From Acidobacteriota bacterium (GTDB taxonomy: Bacteria; Acidobacteriota; Holophagae; Acanthopleuribacterales; Acanthopleuribacteraceae): a stretch of 64,000 bases of DNA. Position numbers and translations under genes: made by a program. Below the pieces are notes generated by a model, which saw only the letters and a list, made by a program, of their open reading frames with translations, made no database searches and was not told where the DNA came from. Positions 8,901 through 18,880 of the stretch are shown here, piece by piece (within the stretch, counting starts at the first letter, position 1; each line of letters begins with the position of its first letter). The stretch is from NCBI GenBank assembly GCA_030066195.1, contig JASJCB010000017.1, forward strand, positions 1 to 64,000, given 5' to 3'.

Positions 8901-10061
8901 TCAAGACTCCAGGGCAACGATTCCGGGCAGGTCTTTGCCGCCCAACAGTTCCAAAGAGGCGCCGCCCCCGGTTGAGATATGGGTCATTTGATCGCGGACC
9001 CCGGCTTTGTTGATCGCGGCCACGGAGTCACCGCCGCCGATGATGGTCAGCGCCTTGGATTCGGCCATGGCTTCGGCGACGGCGATGGTGCCGGTGGAGA
9101 AGGGTTCCCATTCGAATACACCCATCGGCCCGTTCCAAACCACGGTTTTGGCCTCGTTGATTTTGGCGGCGTACAGGTTGATGGTCTCGGGGCCGATATC
9201 CAGGCCCATCTGACCGTCTTCAATAGCTTGCCCAAGGGTGATGACGGCATCTGTTTCGGCCTTGAACTCGGCCCCGGTCAAGTGGTCCAGGGGTAAGAGC
9301 AGGTCGACGCCCTTTTCCCCGCACAGGTCGATCAGGCGCTTGGCCCCGTCCAGGAAATCGTGTTCAACCAGCGAATTGCCGATACCGATGCCTTGCGCGG
9401 CCAGGAAGGTATAACTCATCCCGCCGCCGATCAAGAGGGCATCCACCTTGTTGAGCAGGTTTTCCACCAGCAACAACTTATCCGAGATTTTACTGCCGCC
9501 GAGGATGGCCACAAACGGTTTTTCGGGGTTCTCCAGGGAATTCTTCAGATAGTGAAGTTCCTTGTTCATCAGCAGGCCGGCGCCTTTTTCCACGAAAAAG
9601 CCGGCCACGGCGGCGGTAGAAGCGTGCGCCCGGTGGGCGGTGCCGAAGGCGTCGTTGACATAGACATCGCCGAAGGTGGCCAATTGTTTGGCCAGGCCTT
9701 CATCATTTTTGGTTTCACCGGGATGGAACCGCAGATTTTCCAGAAGTTGCACCCGGGAGACGTTGCGGCCGTCCATTTCGGTAACCAGGGGAACTTCCTC
9801 ACCTAACAGGGACGACAGGTGTTCCGCCGCGGGCCCCAGTGAAAGTTCGGGTTTTACCTGTCCCTTGGGCCGGCCCAGGTGGCTCATCAAGGTAAGGTGG
9901 GCCGCGCCCGCGTCCAAGATCTTGCGGACGGTGGGTAGCGAGGCCTGAATGCGTGAGTCATCGGTAATCTTACGGGCGCTGTCCATGGGGACGTTGTAAT
10001 CTACCCGCATCAATACGCGCTTGCCGTTCAAAGCCAGCGCGTCCAGGGATTTCACAGCCAT
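8901..10061 (-). CDS. pgk: Phosphoglycerate kinase
   Basis: The 386-aa enzyme transfers phosphate between 1,3-bisphosphoglycerate and ADP in glycolysis. Diagnostic segments are [11 protein letters not shown] near the N-terminus, [12 protein letters not shown], the substrate-binding [20 protein letters not shown] and the C-terminal nucleotide-binding GGGDSVAA and [14 protein letters not shown]. Two starts are possible: ATG 10082 (seven extra residues) and ATG 10061. I chose 10061 because AGAGAGG sits at normal spacing before it and the protein then begins like other PGKs. It heads a pgk-tpiA operon; the 190 bp upstream presumably hold the promoter. Confidence 0.96.
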   Translation of the reverse strand: MAVKSLDALALNGKRVLMRVDYNVPMDSARKITDDSRIQASLPTVRKILDAGAAHLTLMSHLGRPKGQVKPELSLGPAAEHLSSLLGEEVPLVTEMDGRNVSRVQLLENLRFHPGETKNDEGLAKQLATFGDVYVNDAFGTAHRAHASTAAVAGFFVEKGAGLLMNKELHYLKNSLENPEKPFVAILGGSKISDKLLLVENLLNKVDALLIGGGMSYTFLAAQGIGIGNSLVEHDFLDGAKRLIDLCGEKGVDLLLPLDHLTGAEFKAETDAVITLGQAIEDGQMGLDIGPETINLYAAKINEAKTVVWNGPMGVFEWEPFSTGTIAVAEAMAESKALTIIGGGDSVAAINKAGVRDQMTHISTGGGASLELLGGKDLPGIVALES

Positions 10062-10250
10062 GTTGTCAACCTCTCTGCTCATACTTGCGAATGGGCACCG
10101 AACGCCTCATTACAACACGGAACAAGGTACAAATGCTACGGCTGTTTATCATGGACGGGGCGCTCCCGGATACCGCGGGAAATCTCCGGAATAAGCAGAC
10201 CGGGATCGTAGAAAACGGGAGTAGGAAAGGCCGGCGCCGGATGTCCCCAC

Positions 10251-11909
10251 TCAGGGTAATCTTCTGGGCTTTTTGACCGGGAACTTCAGAATGAACGTGG
10301 AACCCTTTTGAAACCCTTCGCTTTCCACTTGGATGCTGCCGCCCATCTCCGCCATGGCGTTGGCGCAAGAATGCAATCCGAACCCGTGCCCGGAGGTTTT
10401 GGTGCTGAAACCGTGGGTGAAGACGGCCTTCAGATTTTCCTTGGGAATGCCGTAACCCCGATCGGTTATGGAGATCTCCACGTAGCGGCCCCTGCGCAAA
10501 ATGCTCACCGTCAACACCCGTTGCCCGGTCTTCAGATCTGTCATGGCCTCAACAGCGTTTTTGACCAGGTTGATCAAGGTATGAATCACCTTGAACTTGG
10601 AAACCGGCACCAGCGGTATCTTATGGAAATCTCGGACCACCTTGACATGGTGACGTTGGAGGGCATGGGCCTGAATCTTGAGCGCATCTTCCACCAATTC
10701 CTCCAGATGTAGTTCCTCGGTTTGAAATTCGGCCGATGCAAAACTTTGCTGGGCCATGATTACTTCCCGGATCAGTTGGACTTGCTCATTCACCTGGCGG
10801 TTGTTGTCTACGACGTCATCATGTTCCTTCTCCAGCAGTTCTTGCACCAGCTCATAGAAATCGAGTACTTGTTTTGTCTTGGGGTGGCTCGGATTGGCAA
10901 CCTCCTTCAGTAGTTTGTTGACGCGCGCCATGGATTGCAGATGATCGCCGCTGGTGATTTTGGAAATAGTATGACTGGCCGTGATCACACTATTCAAGAT
11001 ATTGCCGACGTTGTGCAGCACCGAACTGGCGATGTCGGCCATGCCGGCCTGGTGCGCCGCCTCCATCAGTTCGTGGCGCGTGGATTCCAACTCGCGGGTG
11101 CGTTCCGCGATGCGCCCTTCCAACTCCTGATTCAACCGTCGCAACTCCTCCTGGGTCTCGCATAGCTGAATCTCCACCTGTTTGCGCGCCGAGATATTGA
11201 CTACCGAGGCGCGGCACATGACGAAGCGACCCTCGCTGTCGCGAACCGCGGTGGCGGAGAGAATTGCCGGCAACCGCGTACCGTCCGCGCGAATAAGGTT
11301 GATCTCCACCCCCTCCTTGCGATTCGCCCGCTTCAATTCGGCAAAGCAACGCTTGATCACGGGCCGGCTTTGGGGACAGACCAGATCTAGGAAAAGCGTT
11401 CGGCCGATCAAATCATCGCGCCGGCAACCCAGCCATCCCAGCAAGGTATCGTTCATTTGAATGATCAGTCCCTTTCGATCCAGGACATGGAACCCGCAGG
11501 GATTGTTGTTGTAGAGGTCCCATAATTCCTCGGCCAACATCAAGCGGCGCGCCTTTTCGGTTTCCAGCCAGGCGCTCTTGGACACGTAAGTCAAACGACA
11601 GTTTTGCCCCTCGTAACAGCCCCGGACGGTGCGCAGGCGAAGCGTCAGGTGATGTCCCTTGTGGTTTGTCAAGGTCACCTGTCGGGGCAGGTCGGTCTTG
11701 AAATTATCTTCCGGCCCCTCGATAAACTCGTGCAGGCCCCGGCCGATCAGCTCATCGGCCGACACCCCGAAAATGTTCGAGGCCGCCGGATTAACGGCCA
11801 GAATTCGATGATCCCTATGAAAGATCATCCCCTCGGATGCTTGATGATAAAATTCTTCAAGCGCGTTCCGGTCGCCGGCGGTGCGGCAGTTCACATCGGC
11901 TGATTGCAT
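10251..11909 (-). CDS. PAS-domain sensor histidine kinase
   Basis: The 552-aa soluble protein has no membrane segment. It has two PAS domains (about residues 15-110, EGMIFHRDHRILAVNPAAS; and about 130-250, CGFHVLDRKGLIIQMNDTL), then a coiled coil (ELEGRIAERTRELESTRHEL). The kinase core follows, with HQAGMADIASSVLHNVGN as the dimerisation/phosphoacceptor region and an HATPase domain (NLVKNAVEAM N-box, DRGYGIP G1, GHGFGLHSCANAM G2). The HNVGN-type H-box marks an unconventional HK family. No response regulator is adjacent. It is divergent from the giant multi-kinase, whose C-terminus is a clear paralogue of this kinase core, so they may signal to a common target. Confidence 0.9.
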   Translation of the reverse strand: MQSADVNCRTAGDRNALEEFYHQASEGMIFHRDHRILAVNPAASNIFGVSADELIGRGLHEFIEGPEDNFKTDLPRQVTLTNHKGHHLTLRLRTVRGCYEGQNCRLTYVSKSAWLETEKARRLMLAEELWDLYNNNPCGFHVLDRKGLIIQMNDTLLGWLGCRRDDLIGRTLFLDLVCPQSRPVIKRCFAELKRANRKEGVEINLIRADGTRLPAILSATAVRDSEGRFVMCRASVVNISARKQVEIQLCETQEELRRLNQELEGRIAERTRELESTRHELMEAAHQAGMADIASSVLHNVGNILNSVITASHTISKITSGDHLQSMARVNKLLKEVANPSHPKTKQVLDFYELVQELLEKEHDDVVDNNRQVNEQVQLIREVIMAQQSFASAEFQTEELHLEELVEDALKIQAHALQRHHVKVVRDFHKIPLVPVSKFKVIHTLINLVKNAVEAMTDLKTGQRVLTVSILRRGRYVEISITDRGYGIPKENLKAVFTHGFSTKTSGHGFGLHSCANAMAEMGGSIQVESEGFQKGSTFILKFPVKKPRRLP

Positions 11910-12288
11910 AAGTCACCTGTCGGCGGTAACGCCATGCGCTCGGATAATCGTTGCTCCTGCACGGCATGCCTCCCATTGCTGCGGCAGGGTCTTTTCCTCC
12001 TGCCCTTCAGTTAAATCAAAGGTTGCTCATGTGCATGGCAGCGGTTAAATAACCGGGGCCTTAGAGATACGTCGGACGCTGTAGTTGTTTCCTGAAGGTA
12101 CTAAATGGTCACACAAAACGATCTTGCTCCAAATCCGCTGTTTCCCATTAAAAAATCTCAATGATCGGAGGTAGAAACCAACTTACTTAGGGTCTCGCCA
12201 AACACCTGATTTATATGCTTAGATAGAAGTTATGGAATTCTGTTTTATGTCGAAAACATAAGTTGGATATACGCGCCCAGGAGATGGC
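11910..12288. promoter_or_regulatory. Divergent intergenic region between two histidine-kinase genes
   Basis: The 379-bp gap must hold promoters for both genes. A short inverted repeat, TTATGT-CGAAA-ACATAA, lies at 12245-12261, about 30 bp before the multi-kinase ATG, and is a possible operator or 5'-UTR hairpin. An AGGAGA ribosome site precedes the ATG at 12289. I see no convincing gene or sigma-70 consensus. Confidence 0.35.
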
Positions 12289-15200
12289 ATGGAAAAACTG
12301 GACGGTTTCGTCTTGGAGGATACGCTTTACATGGGCTCTCGGTCCTGTGTTTATCGCGGCCGAAGAGAGAAAGACAACCTCCGCGTGATCGTCAAAGCCC
12401 ATACGCCGACCTTTCCCGATATCAACCTGATCAACCGTTTCCTGCGCGAATACGAAATCGGCAGCAAGATCGAAAGCGAGTATGTGGTCCGCTACCTCGA
12501 GTGCCGCAAGTATGGTCACGGCCTTGCTTTGATCGAGGCCGATAACGAAGCGGTTGCCCTTTCTCATCAGATCCCGCCCAACGGCATGCCGGTTCACCTT
12601 TTCCTGAAGATCGGCGTGCAGATGGCGCGCGGTTTGGAGGCCATTCACAAGGGCGGCATCATGCACAAGGACTTGAAGCCCGGAAACCTGGTCTTCAACA
12701 CTACTACCAATAAGGCTTGGATCATCGATTTCGGTCTTGCCTCCACCTTGCAGGAAGAGCATCAGAAACCCATCGGTCACGGCCGTATCGAGGGAACCCT
12801 GGCCTATATGTCGCCCGAGCAAACCGGCCGCATGAACCGCCCGGTGGACTACCGCACCGATTTCTACTCGCTGGGCGTTACCTTCTACGAAATGCTCACC
12901 GGTCGCCTGCCTTTTGAAACCGACGACCAACTGGCGCTGGTCCATTGTCAAATTGCACGCAACCCGAAGCCGCTTAACGATCACCGCCCCGATTTACCCA
13001 AAACCATCTGCGAGATTGTCGCCCGCTTAATGGCCAAGTCGCCTGAGGAACGATACCAAAGCGCTCACGGCTTGCACTATGACCTGTCCCAATGCTTGGA
13101 ACAACTGGAGCGAAAGGGTCAAATTTCCCGTTTCAAACCCGGTCAGCGTGACGCGGCAGAGCGCTTTCGCGTCTCTAAAACCCTCTTTGGTCGCGAGGAG
13201 GAATTGGAACTGCTGATGCAGTGCTTCCATCGGGTCACCACGGGTTGTAAGGAAATGCTCCTGATCGCGGGTTATTCCGGCATCGGTAAGTCCAGCCTGG
13301 TGCACGAGGTCCACAAACCCATTGCGGCCAGGCGCGGTCTGTTCATTTCGGGAAAATTCGACCAGTACCAACGCAATGTACCTTATGCCGCGGTGCTTCA
13401 GGCATTTCGAGAACTGATCAACGACCTGATGAGTGAACCCGAGGAAAGTCTGACCAAATGGCGCGATCGTCTGAACGAGGCTCTGTCACCCAACGCCGGG
13501 GTACTGGTAGAGTTGGTCCCCGAATTGGGCGCCCTGCTGGGCGAGGTCACCGCCGTCCAAGAACTGGAACCCGGTATGGCCGAGAACCGCTTCAACAATG
13601 TGATTCGCAATTTTGTGAAGGTCTTTGCCCGCAAACAGAATCCGCTGGTCCTGTTCCTGGACGATCTGCAGTGGGCCGACTCCGCCACCTTCCAATTGCT
13701 GCGCGTATTGGCCGACGATAAAGACAGTTACCTGATGGTGATCGGCGCCTTTCGCGACAACGAGGTCGATGAACGACACCCCATGTTCCCCGCGCTCAAG
13801 GTTTTGGAGCAAAAGGGCATGGGGGTTCATAGACTGGACCTGGAACCGTTGAAACGTCGCGACCTGGAAAAGCTGATTGCCGAGACCCTGCGCAGCAGCA
13901 CGGCCAAGGTTCGCAAACTGACCTCCCTGGTCATGGCCAAGACGGGTGGGAATCCCTATTTCGTCAACCAGTTCTTGGAGATGTTGCAGGAGAAGGCGCT
14001 GATCTCCTTCGATAGAGAGGAGCATTGCTGGACATGGGACGTCGCCCAGATCGAGGCTCAGAATATCACCGACAATGTAGCCGACCTGGTTTTGGACAAG
14101 CTGCGCGCCTTACCCGAGCAAACCTCCAACACACTGGGTCTGGCAGCTTGTTTGGGCAACCGTTTCGAGTTAAGCACTCTGGCTCTGGCAGGAGAAAAAG
14201 AACCCCTGGAAGTAGCGCGGGCCCTGTTACCCGGTATCAAAGCCGGTCTGGTGGCGCCTTCCGACCATATCTTCGAGTGGACCCGACTGGTAGAAAACGC
14301 GGATTATCTACCACCCCAGGGCGATAAGCTGGAAATCACCCTCAAATTCCTGCATGACCGTGTTCTTCAATGTGCCTACGCTCTCATTCCTGAAGAAGAG
14401 CGCACCCGGCTTCATCTGGACATCGGACGGCGTTTGTTGGTCGGCGCCGACATAGATGAATCCAACAGCTTACTTTTCCTTACCTGTGAACAGCTCAATC
14501 AGGGTCGGGAGCTGATCGACAGTACGGAGGAGAGTCTGGCCCTGGCCAAAATCAACCTGCGGGTGGGAAAGCAGGCCAGGGACTCCCTTGCCTATCAACC
14601 GGCCATGCAACACTACAATCTGGCCATGGAGATGCTGACGAATAATCACTGGCAGAATCAATATGACCTCAGTTGCCAAATCTATTCCCAGGCAGCCGGC
14701 TGCCTGGCTTGTATGGAGCGTTGGGACGAAGCCGACGCCATGTTCGATACCTTACTGGAATACGCTCAAAACAATTTGGATGAGGCCACCTTCTGCTATG
14801 AGCGGCACAATTACCACCGTACCCATTACCACTGGGATGAAGCGTTCAAATGGGGCGCCCGGGCCCTGGAGTTGCTGGGCGAGGCCCTACCGGAAGGCGA
14901 AGAGGCCCTGAACGCCGGAATGGAAGAGGCCCGCGCCGACTTTGAAGCCCTGCAAAAAACCCAGCCCATCGAAACCCTGATCCAGGACGGCGCCGACGAT
15001 CCCCAGGTTCTACTGTTACTGCGAACCCTGGACGCCCTCGCCGCCAACAGCTATCTCAACGGCATGATGCCGCTGCATTACTACACGGTTTTCACGGCGC
15101 TCAACCTGATGTGTCGCTTCGGCTTCAACCAGACCTCCTCGATGATCGCCTCCTGGGTCTCGCTGTACTATATGACCCAAAAGAACTTTGCCGAGGGTAA

Positions 15201-17703
15201 GCGTTTCTGCCAGTTGAATATGCGACTGCTGGATCTCTACCCCAGCTCTATTTACGCCAGTGACAGCACCAACAACCTGTTTGCACCGCTTGCCCTGACC
15301 GGCCATGTCGATAACGTCATCAAACGCCTGGAAGACTACTACCCCATCAGCCTGGAACTGGGCAATACCCAGGCGGCGCTGCACAACCTGGGCAATGCGG
15401 CCTTCTGGCGCTTGTTTGCCGGTAAACCCTTGGAAGAGGTGTTGTCCAGCCTGGACTTTTTCATCCATGCCTCCGAAACGCGCGGGCTGATGTACCCGGC
15501 GACCTACGGCCAGATCTATCGCAAACTGGTGCTGGGTCTGATCAACGGGGGCGAGATCACCAACCTGAGGACCGAGGATTTCGAGGAAAAATACCAGGAA
15601 ATGCTGCCCAACGCCATCCTGGAATCGGTATTTGCCGGCGCCAAATTCATCGGGCTTTTTTGGGCCGGCCGCGAGAAAGAGGCCCTGGCCCACGGCGAGA
15701 CCATGTATGAGAAGTTGAACCTTCTGGAGGGCATGCTCTACGGGGTCGATCCCAGTCTGACACACTGCATTCTACTCAGTCGCATCTATCATCGGCGCTC
15801 ACCGCAGGACAAGCGAAAGTACCTGAATCACATCCGAAAGACACTGGAACAACTGGCCCTCTTCTCCGAATTGTGCCCCGCTAACTTCGAACACAAATAC
15901 CTGTTGTTGAAAGCCGAATACGCCAGGCTGAAACAAGACGGCGCCGAACAAATCCACGATTATTTCGACCGCGCCGCGGCCTCCGCCAATCATCACGGCT
16001 ACCTGCAATACGAGGCGCTGGCCAACGAACTGCACGGACATTACTGGTTGACTCTCAACCGTGAAAAATACGCCGGCCTGCACCTGCGCGAGGCCCGCTA
16101 CCTGTACTCCCGCTGGGGCGCCCAGGCCAAAGCCGCCAAGCTGGAACGCGACTATCCCGCGTTGGACATGGCCATGCCCCAGTCCAACATCCGCACTACC
16201 GAGACCATCAGTGAAACGGTGAACAGCCTACCCAGCGAGTCCGAGGGTCTGGACCTGTTCGCTGTCATGCGCACGGCCCGGGTGCTGTCCTCCGAAATTC
16301 ACCTGGATCGCTTGTTGACCCTGATGATCCGGGCCATGGTAGAAAACGCGGGCGCCGAAAAAGGCGTCCTCATCCTGGTACGCAATAACAAACTGATGAT
16401 CGAGGCTACCGCCGAGGCTGCTTCCAATCATGCCGAGGTGTTGCAATCCATACCCCTGGAAGGCTGCGGCCTGGTGCCCGAGGCGCTGGTTCGCTACGTC
16501 ATCCGCTCGCGCGGCGGCCAGATCATACACGACGGTACTCAACCCACCCGCTTCAGCAAGGACCCCTACCTTATCCAGAACCAGCCCAAGTCCCTGCTGT
16601 GCACCCCGCTTATCTACAAGGACCACCAACTGGGCGCCCTGTACCTGGAGAACAACCTGGTGCGCCATGCCTTCACCGAAAACAGGGTCGATGTATTGGA
16701 GATCCTGTTGGCCCAGGCGGCCGTGTCCCTGGAAAATGCCGACCTGATCCAATCGCTGAACGCGGAAATAGAGAAAAAGAACAGGGCCCACGAAGAGATC
16801 CGCAAGCTGAACGAAGAGTTGGAAGCCCGTGTCCAGGAACGCACCCGGCAGTTGGAAGCCGCCCAGAAGGAACTGGTGGAAAACGCACACCGGGCGGGCA
16901 TGGCCGACATTGCCACGTCTGTCCTGCACAATGTGGGCAACGTCTTGAACAGCGTCATTATCTCCACCCAGGTCATCGACCAGACCCTGGCCTCTTCTAA
17001 AATCCATTCACTGACGCGGGCCAACAAAGCCTTCACCCGCATGATGAACGAAGATTTGATGACCAAATACCCCAAGCTGGAACAGCTGCGCGAGTACTAC
17101 GACCTGCTGAACCAGATGCTGCAGGACGAGCATAAAGAGACCAAGGATAACCTGGACCGTATCGATGACAAGATACGGATCATCAACAACGTCATCACGG
17201 CCCAGCAGGGATTTGTGGCGCACGGCACCAAAGATCAGGTTTCCTCGATTTACGAGATCGTGGAAGACGCCATGGGCATTTACGAGGGTAACCTGGCTCG
17301 AAACCAAATCACATACAATGTCTTCAAAGACGCCGATCCCCATGTCTCTCTACAAAAAGCCAAACTGATCCACGTCCTGATCAACCTGTTCAAGAACGCC
17401 GCCGAGGCCATGCAGGACACCGAACCGGGCGAACGCTATCTCAATGTATTGATCACCCAAGACAGCGCCAATGCCTATGTACGGATCTCGGACACCGGGG
17501 TGGGCATCGAGGAAGAGCTACTGGAAAAGGTCTTCAACCACGGCTATACCACCAAGCAGGAAGGCCACGGTTTCGGCCTGCACAGCAGCGCCAACGCGCT
17601 GACCGAGATGGGCGGCAAACTGCACGCGGAAAGCGAGGGCAAGAGCAAGGGCGCGACCTTCGTGCTCACCTTACCGCTGCCGCCGCAAGACGAGTTCTCC
17701 TAA
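12289..17703 (+). CDS. Multi-kinase: Ser/Thr kinase - AAA ATPase - helical repeats - GAF - histidine kinase
   Basis: The 1804-aa cytoplasmic signalling protein has, in order, a eukaryote-like protein kinase domain (about 5-265). Its catalytic loop HKDLKPGN starts near residue 125, with DFG near 147 and GTLAYMSPEQTGR as activation segment. An AAA/STAND-like ATPase follows from about residue 298, with Walker A GYSGIGKSS near 328 and Walker B LVLFLDDLQWAD near 453. A long TPR-like helical region spans about 700-1270. A GAF domain lies at about 1323-1480, then a coiled coil, then a histidine kinase core (HRAGMADIATSVLHNVGN near 1532, N-box NLFKNAAEAM near 1700, GHGFGLHSSANAL). This is the known predicted multi-sensor signal transduction multi-kinase architecture. 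It can in principle phosphorylate Ser/Thr and His/Asp targets. The start has AGGAGA. It is divergent from a PAS kinase with a paralogous C-terminus. Confidence 0.95.
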   Translation: MEKLDGFVLEDTLYMGSRSCVYRGRREKDNLRVIVKAHTPTFPDINLINRFLREYEIGSKIESEYVVRYLECRKYGHGLALIEADNEAVALSHQIPPNGMPVHLFLKIGVQMARGLEAIHKGGIMHKDLKPGNLVFNTTTNKAWIIDFGLASTLQEEHQKPIGHGRIEGTLAYMSPEQTGRMNRPVDYRTDFYSLGVTFYEMLTGRLPFETDDQLALVHCQIARNPKPLNDHRPDLPKTICEIVARLMAKSPEERYQSAHGLHYDLSQCLEQLERKGQISRFKPGQRDAAERFRVSKTLFGREEELELLMQCFHRVTTGCKEMLLIAGYSGIGKSSLVHEVHKPIAARRGLFISGKFDQYQRNVPYAAVLQAFRELINDLMSEPEESLTKWRDRLNEALSPNAGVLVELVPELGALLGEVTAVQELEPGMAENRFNNVIRNFVKVFARKQNPLVLFLDDLQWADSATFQLLRVLADDKDSYLMVIGAFRDNEVDERHPMFPALKVLEQKGMGVHRLDLEPLKRRDLEKLIAETLRSSTAKVRKLTSLVMAKTGGNPYFVNQFLEMLQEKALISFDREEHCWTWDVAQIEAQNITDNVADLVLDKLRALPEQTSNTLGLAACLGNRFELSTLALAGEKEPLEVARALLPGIKAGLVAPSDHIFEWTRLVENADYLPPQGDKLEITLKFLHDRVLQCAYALIPEEERTRLHLDIGRRLLVGADIDESNSLLFLTCEQLNQGRELIDSTEESLALAKINLRVGKQARDSLAYQPAMQHYNLAMEMLTNNHWQNQYDLSCQIYSQAAGCLACMERWDEADAMFDTLLEYAQNNLDEATFCYERHNYHRTHYHWDEAFKWGARALELLGEALPEGEEALNAGMEEARADFEALQKTQPIETLIQDGADDPQVLLLLRTLDALAANSYLNGMMPLHYYTVFTALNLMCRFGFNQTSSMIASWVSLYYMTQKNFAEGKRFCQLNMRLLDLYPSSIYASDSTNNLFAPLALTGHVDNVIKRLEDYYPISLELGNTQAALHNLGNAAFWRLFAGKPLEEVLSSLDFFIHASETRGLMYPATYGQIYRKLVLGLINGGEITNLRTEDFEEKYQEMLPNAILESVFAGAKFIGLFWAGREKEALAHGETMYEKLNLLEGMLYGVDPSLTHCILLSRIYHRRSPQDKRKYLNHIRKTLEQLALFSELCPANFEHKYLLLKAEYARLKQDGAEQIHDYFDRAAASANHHGYLQYEALANELHGHYWLTLNREKYAGLHLREARYLYSRWGAQAKAAKLERDYPALDMAMPQSNIRTTETISETVNSLPSESEGLDLFAVMRTARVLSSEIHLDRLLTLMIRAMVENAGAEKGVLILVRNNKLMIEATAEAASNHAEVLQSIPLEGCGLVPEALVRYVIRSRGGQIIHDGTQPTRFSKDPYLIQNQPKSLLCTPLIYKDHQLGALYLENNLVRHAFTENRVDVLEILLAQAAVSLENADLIQSLNAEIEKKNRAHEEIRKLNEELEARVQERTRQLEAAQKELVENAHRAGMADIATSVLHNVGNVLNSVIISTQVIDQTLASSKIHSLTRANKAFTRMMNEDLMTKYPKLEQLREYYDLLNQMLQDEHKETKDNLDRIDDKIRIINNVITAQQGFVAHGTKDQVSSIYEIVEDAMGIYEGNLARNQITYNVFKDADPHVSLQKAKLIHVLINLFKNAAEAMQDTEPGERYLNVLITQDSANAYVRISDTGVGIEEELLEKVFNHGYTTKQEGHGFGLHSSANALTEMGGKLHAESEGKSKGATFVLTLPLPPQDEFS

Positions 17704-17719
17704 GGTTCCTTAGTATGAC

Positions 17720-18880
17720 TTAAATGCCCGCCAGGGTTCTGGCGATGTCCGTTCGGTAGGCTTGAATTGCCGGCAATAACGCGGCCAGGGCGCCCACGGA
17801 CAGGGCCAATAATAACAGCCAGGATTCTTGGGGCTGCCAGGCCAGGCCGGAGAGACCCAGGTCATGCAGCTTGGTGGAGTAAAGCGCGGCCATCTCCACA
17901 AAGATATGCCCGCTGCAAAGGCCGGCCAGGGTCCCCATGCCGGTAATCAACATACCTTCTGTCATCACCAACATCATCAGGTTAATGCGCGAGGCGCCCA
18001 GGCAGCGCATAATGGCCAGATCGCCGCGTCGCTCGTGCATGGCGTTGTACAGGGCGATGAAGATGCCCAGGGCCGCCGCGAAGATCAGCGCCAGGCCCAG
18101 CCCACGCAGGCTGTCCAGACCCAGACCGATAAATCCGGCCAACTGTCGTGTTTCATCGCCCGGTGAAGCCGCCGTCAAATCGGGATTTCCTTCCAACTCA
18201 CGCTTGAGCCCCTGTAAGGCCTGCACTGAACTACAGGTGACCAACACGTGACTCAAGCGCACTTCTTCCGTATCGCCCGCTTCGGAACCTTGCCCGGGTG
18301 GGAAACGAAGGTCCAGGCCGGTCATGATCAGGCGATCCAAAACGGTGCCCGAGTCGCGCAAGACACCCACAACCTCTAGGTTAACGGTTTTATCACCAAA
18401 GGTTGCGGCTACAGGCGAACCCACGGCCAATCCCGTACGGCGCGCCACGGCGGCACCGATCACGGCTTCTCCCGACGCTTCCCACAATCGACCGTCACGC
18501 AATCCCGCGCCGTAATGGGACGTATATTCGGGCGTCGTCGCGATCACCCGCCATTTTCCAAATCGTCCTCCGCCGTGGATCGGCAAAGCCCGGGCCACAC
18601 CCACCCGGTCATTCAGCGCTTCAAAAACCCCCTCGGGAAGCATATCGGTGGGGCTGTCCATATGGTAGACGCCGGAGAGCACCAGTTGCAGCGGACTGCC
18701 CTTGGCGCCGACCACCAGGTCGATACCGCGTGCATCGCGAGCCAGCCTTTTTTCGAACTGAATGGAAAACAGCAGCAGCACGGTCAGGGTTCCGATGCCC
18801 AGCGCCAGCAACAGCAGGTTGAGCACCGTGTTCAACGGCCGGAAACGCATGTAGGCGGCGGTCAGGGTAATGATCCCCAT
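17720..18880 (-). CDS. ABC transporter permease, FtsX/MacB/LolC-type
   Basis: The 386-aa protein has one N-terminal membrane helix (VLNLLLLALGIGTLTVLLLF), a large periplasmic domain (about 45-260) and three C-terminal helices (GLALIFAAALGIFIALY; LMMLVMTEGMLITGMGTLAGL; LLLALSVGALAALLPAI). This four-TM layout defines the FtsX superfamily used by LolCDE and MacB, which extract lipids or lipoproteins from, or move substrates across, the envelope. The ATG at 18880 overlaps the stop of the ATPase gene by one base (TGATG), showing a two-gene unit. It converges on the multi-kinase gene with 16 bp between stops. Confidence 0.88.
   Translation of the reverse strand: MGIITLTAAYMRFRPLNTVLNLLLLALGIGTLTVLLLFSIQFEKRLARDARGIDLVVGAKGSPLQLVLSGVYHMDSPTDMLPEGVFEALNDRVGVARALPIHGGGRFGKWRVIATTPEYTSHYGAGLRDGRLWEASGEAVIGAAVARRTGLAVGSPVAATFGDKTVNLEVVGVLRDSGTVLDRLIMTGLDLRFPPGQGSEAGDTEEVRLSHVLVTCSSVQALQGLKRELEGNPDLTAASPGDETRQLAGFIGLGLDSLRGLGLALIFAAALGIFIALYNAMHERRGDLAIMRCLGASRINLMMLVMTEGMLITGMGTLAGLCSGHIFVEMAALYSTKLHDLGLSGLAWQPQESWLLLLALSVGALAALLPAIQAYRTDIARTLAGI

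Noticed and set aside
12211-12984. 257-codon minus-strand frame at the start of the multi-kinase gene
   Set aside because: It overlaps the kinase domain coding sequence on the other strand and lacks any recognisable domain or ribosome site.
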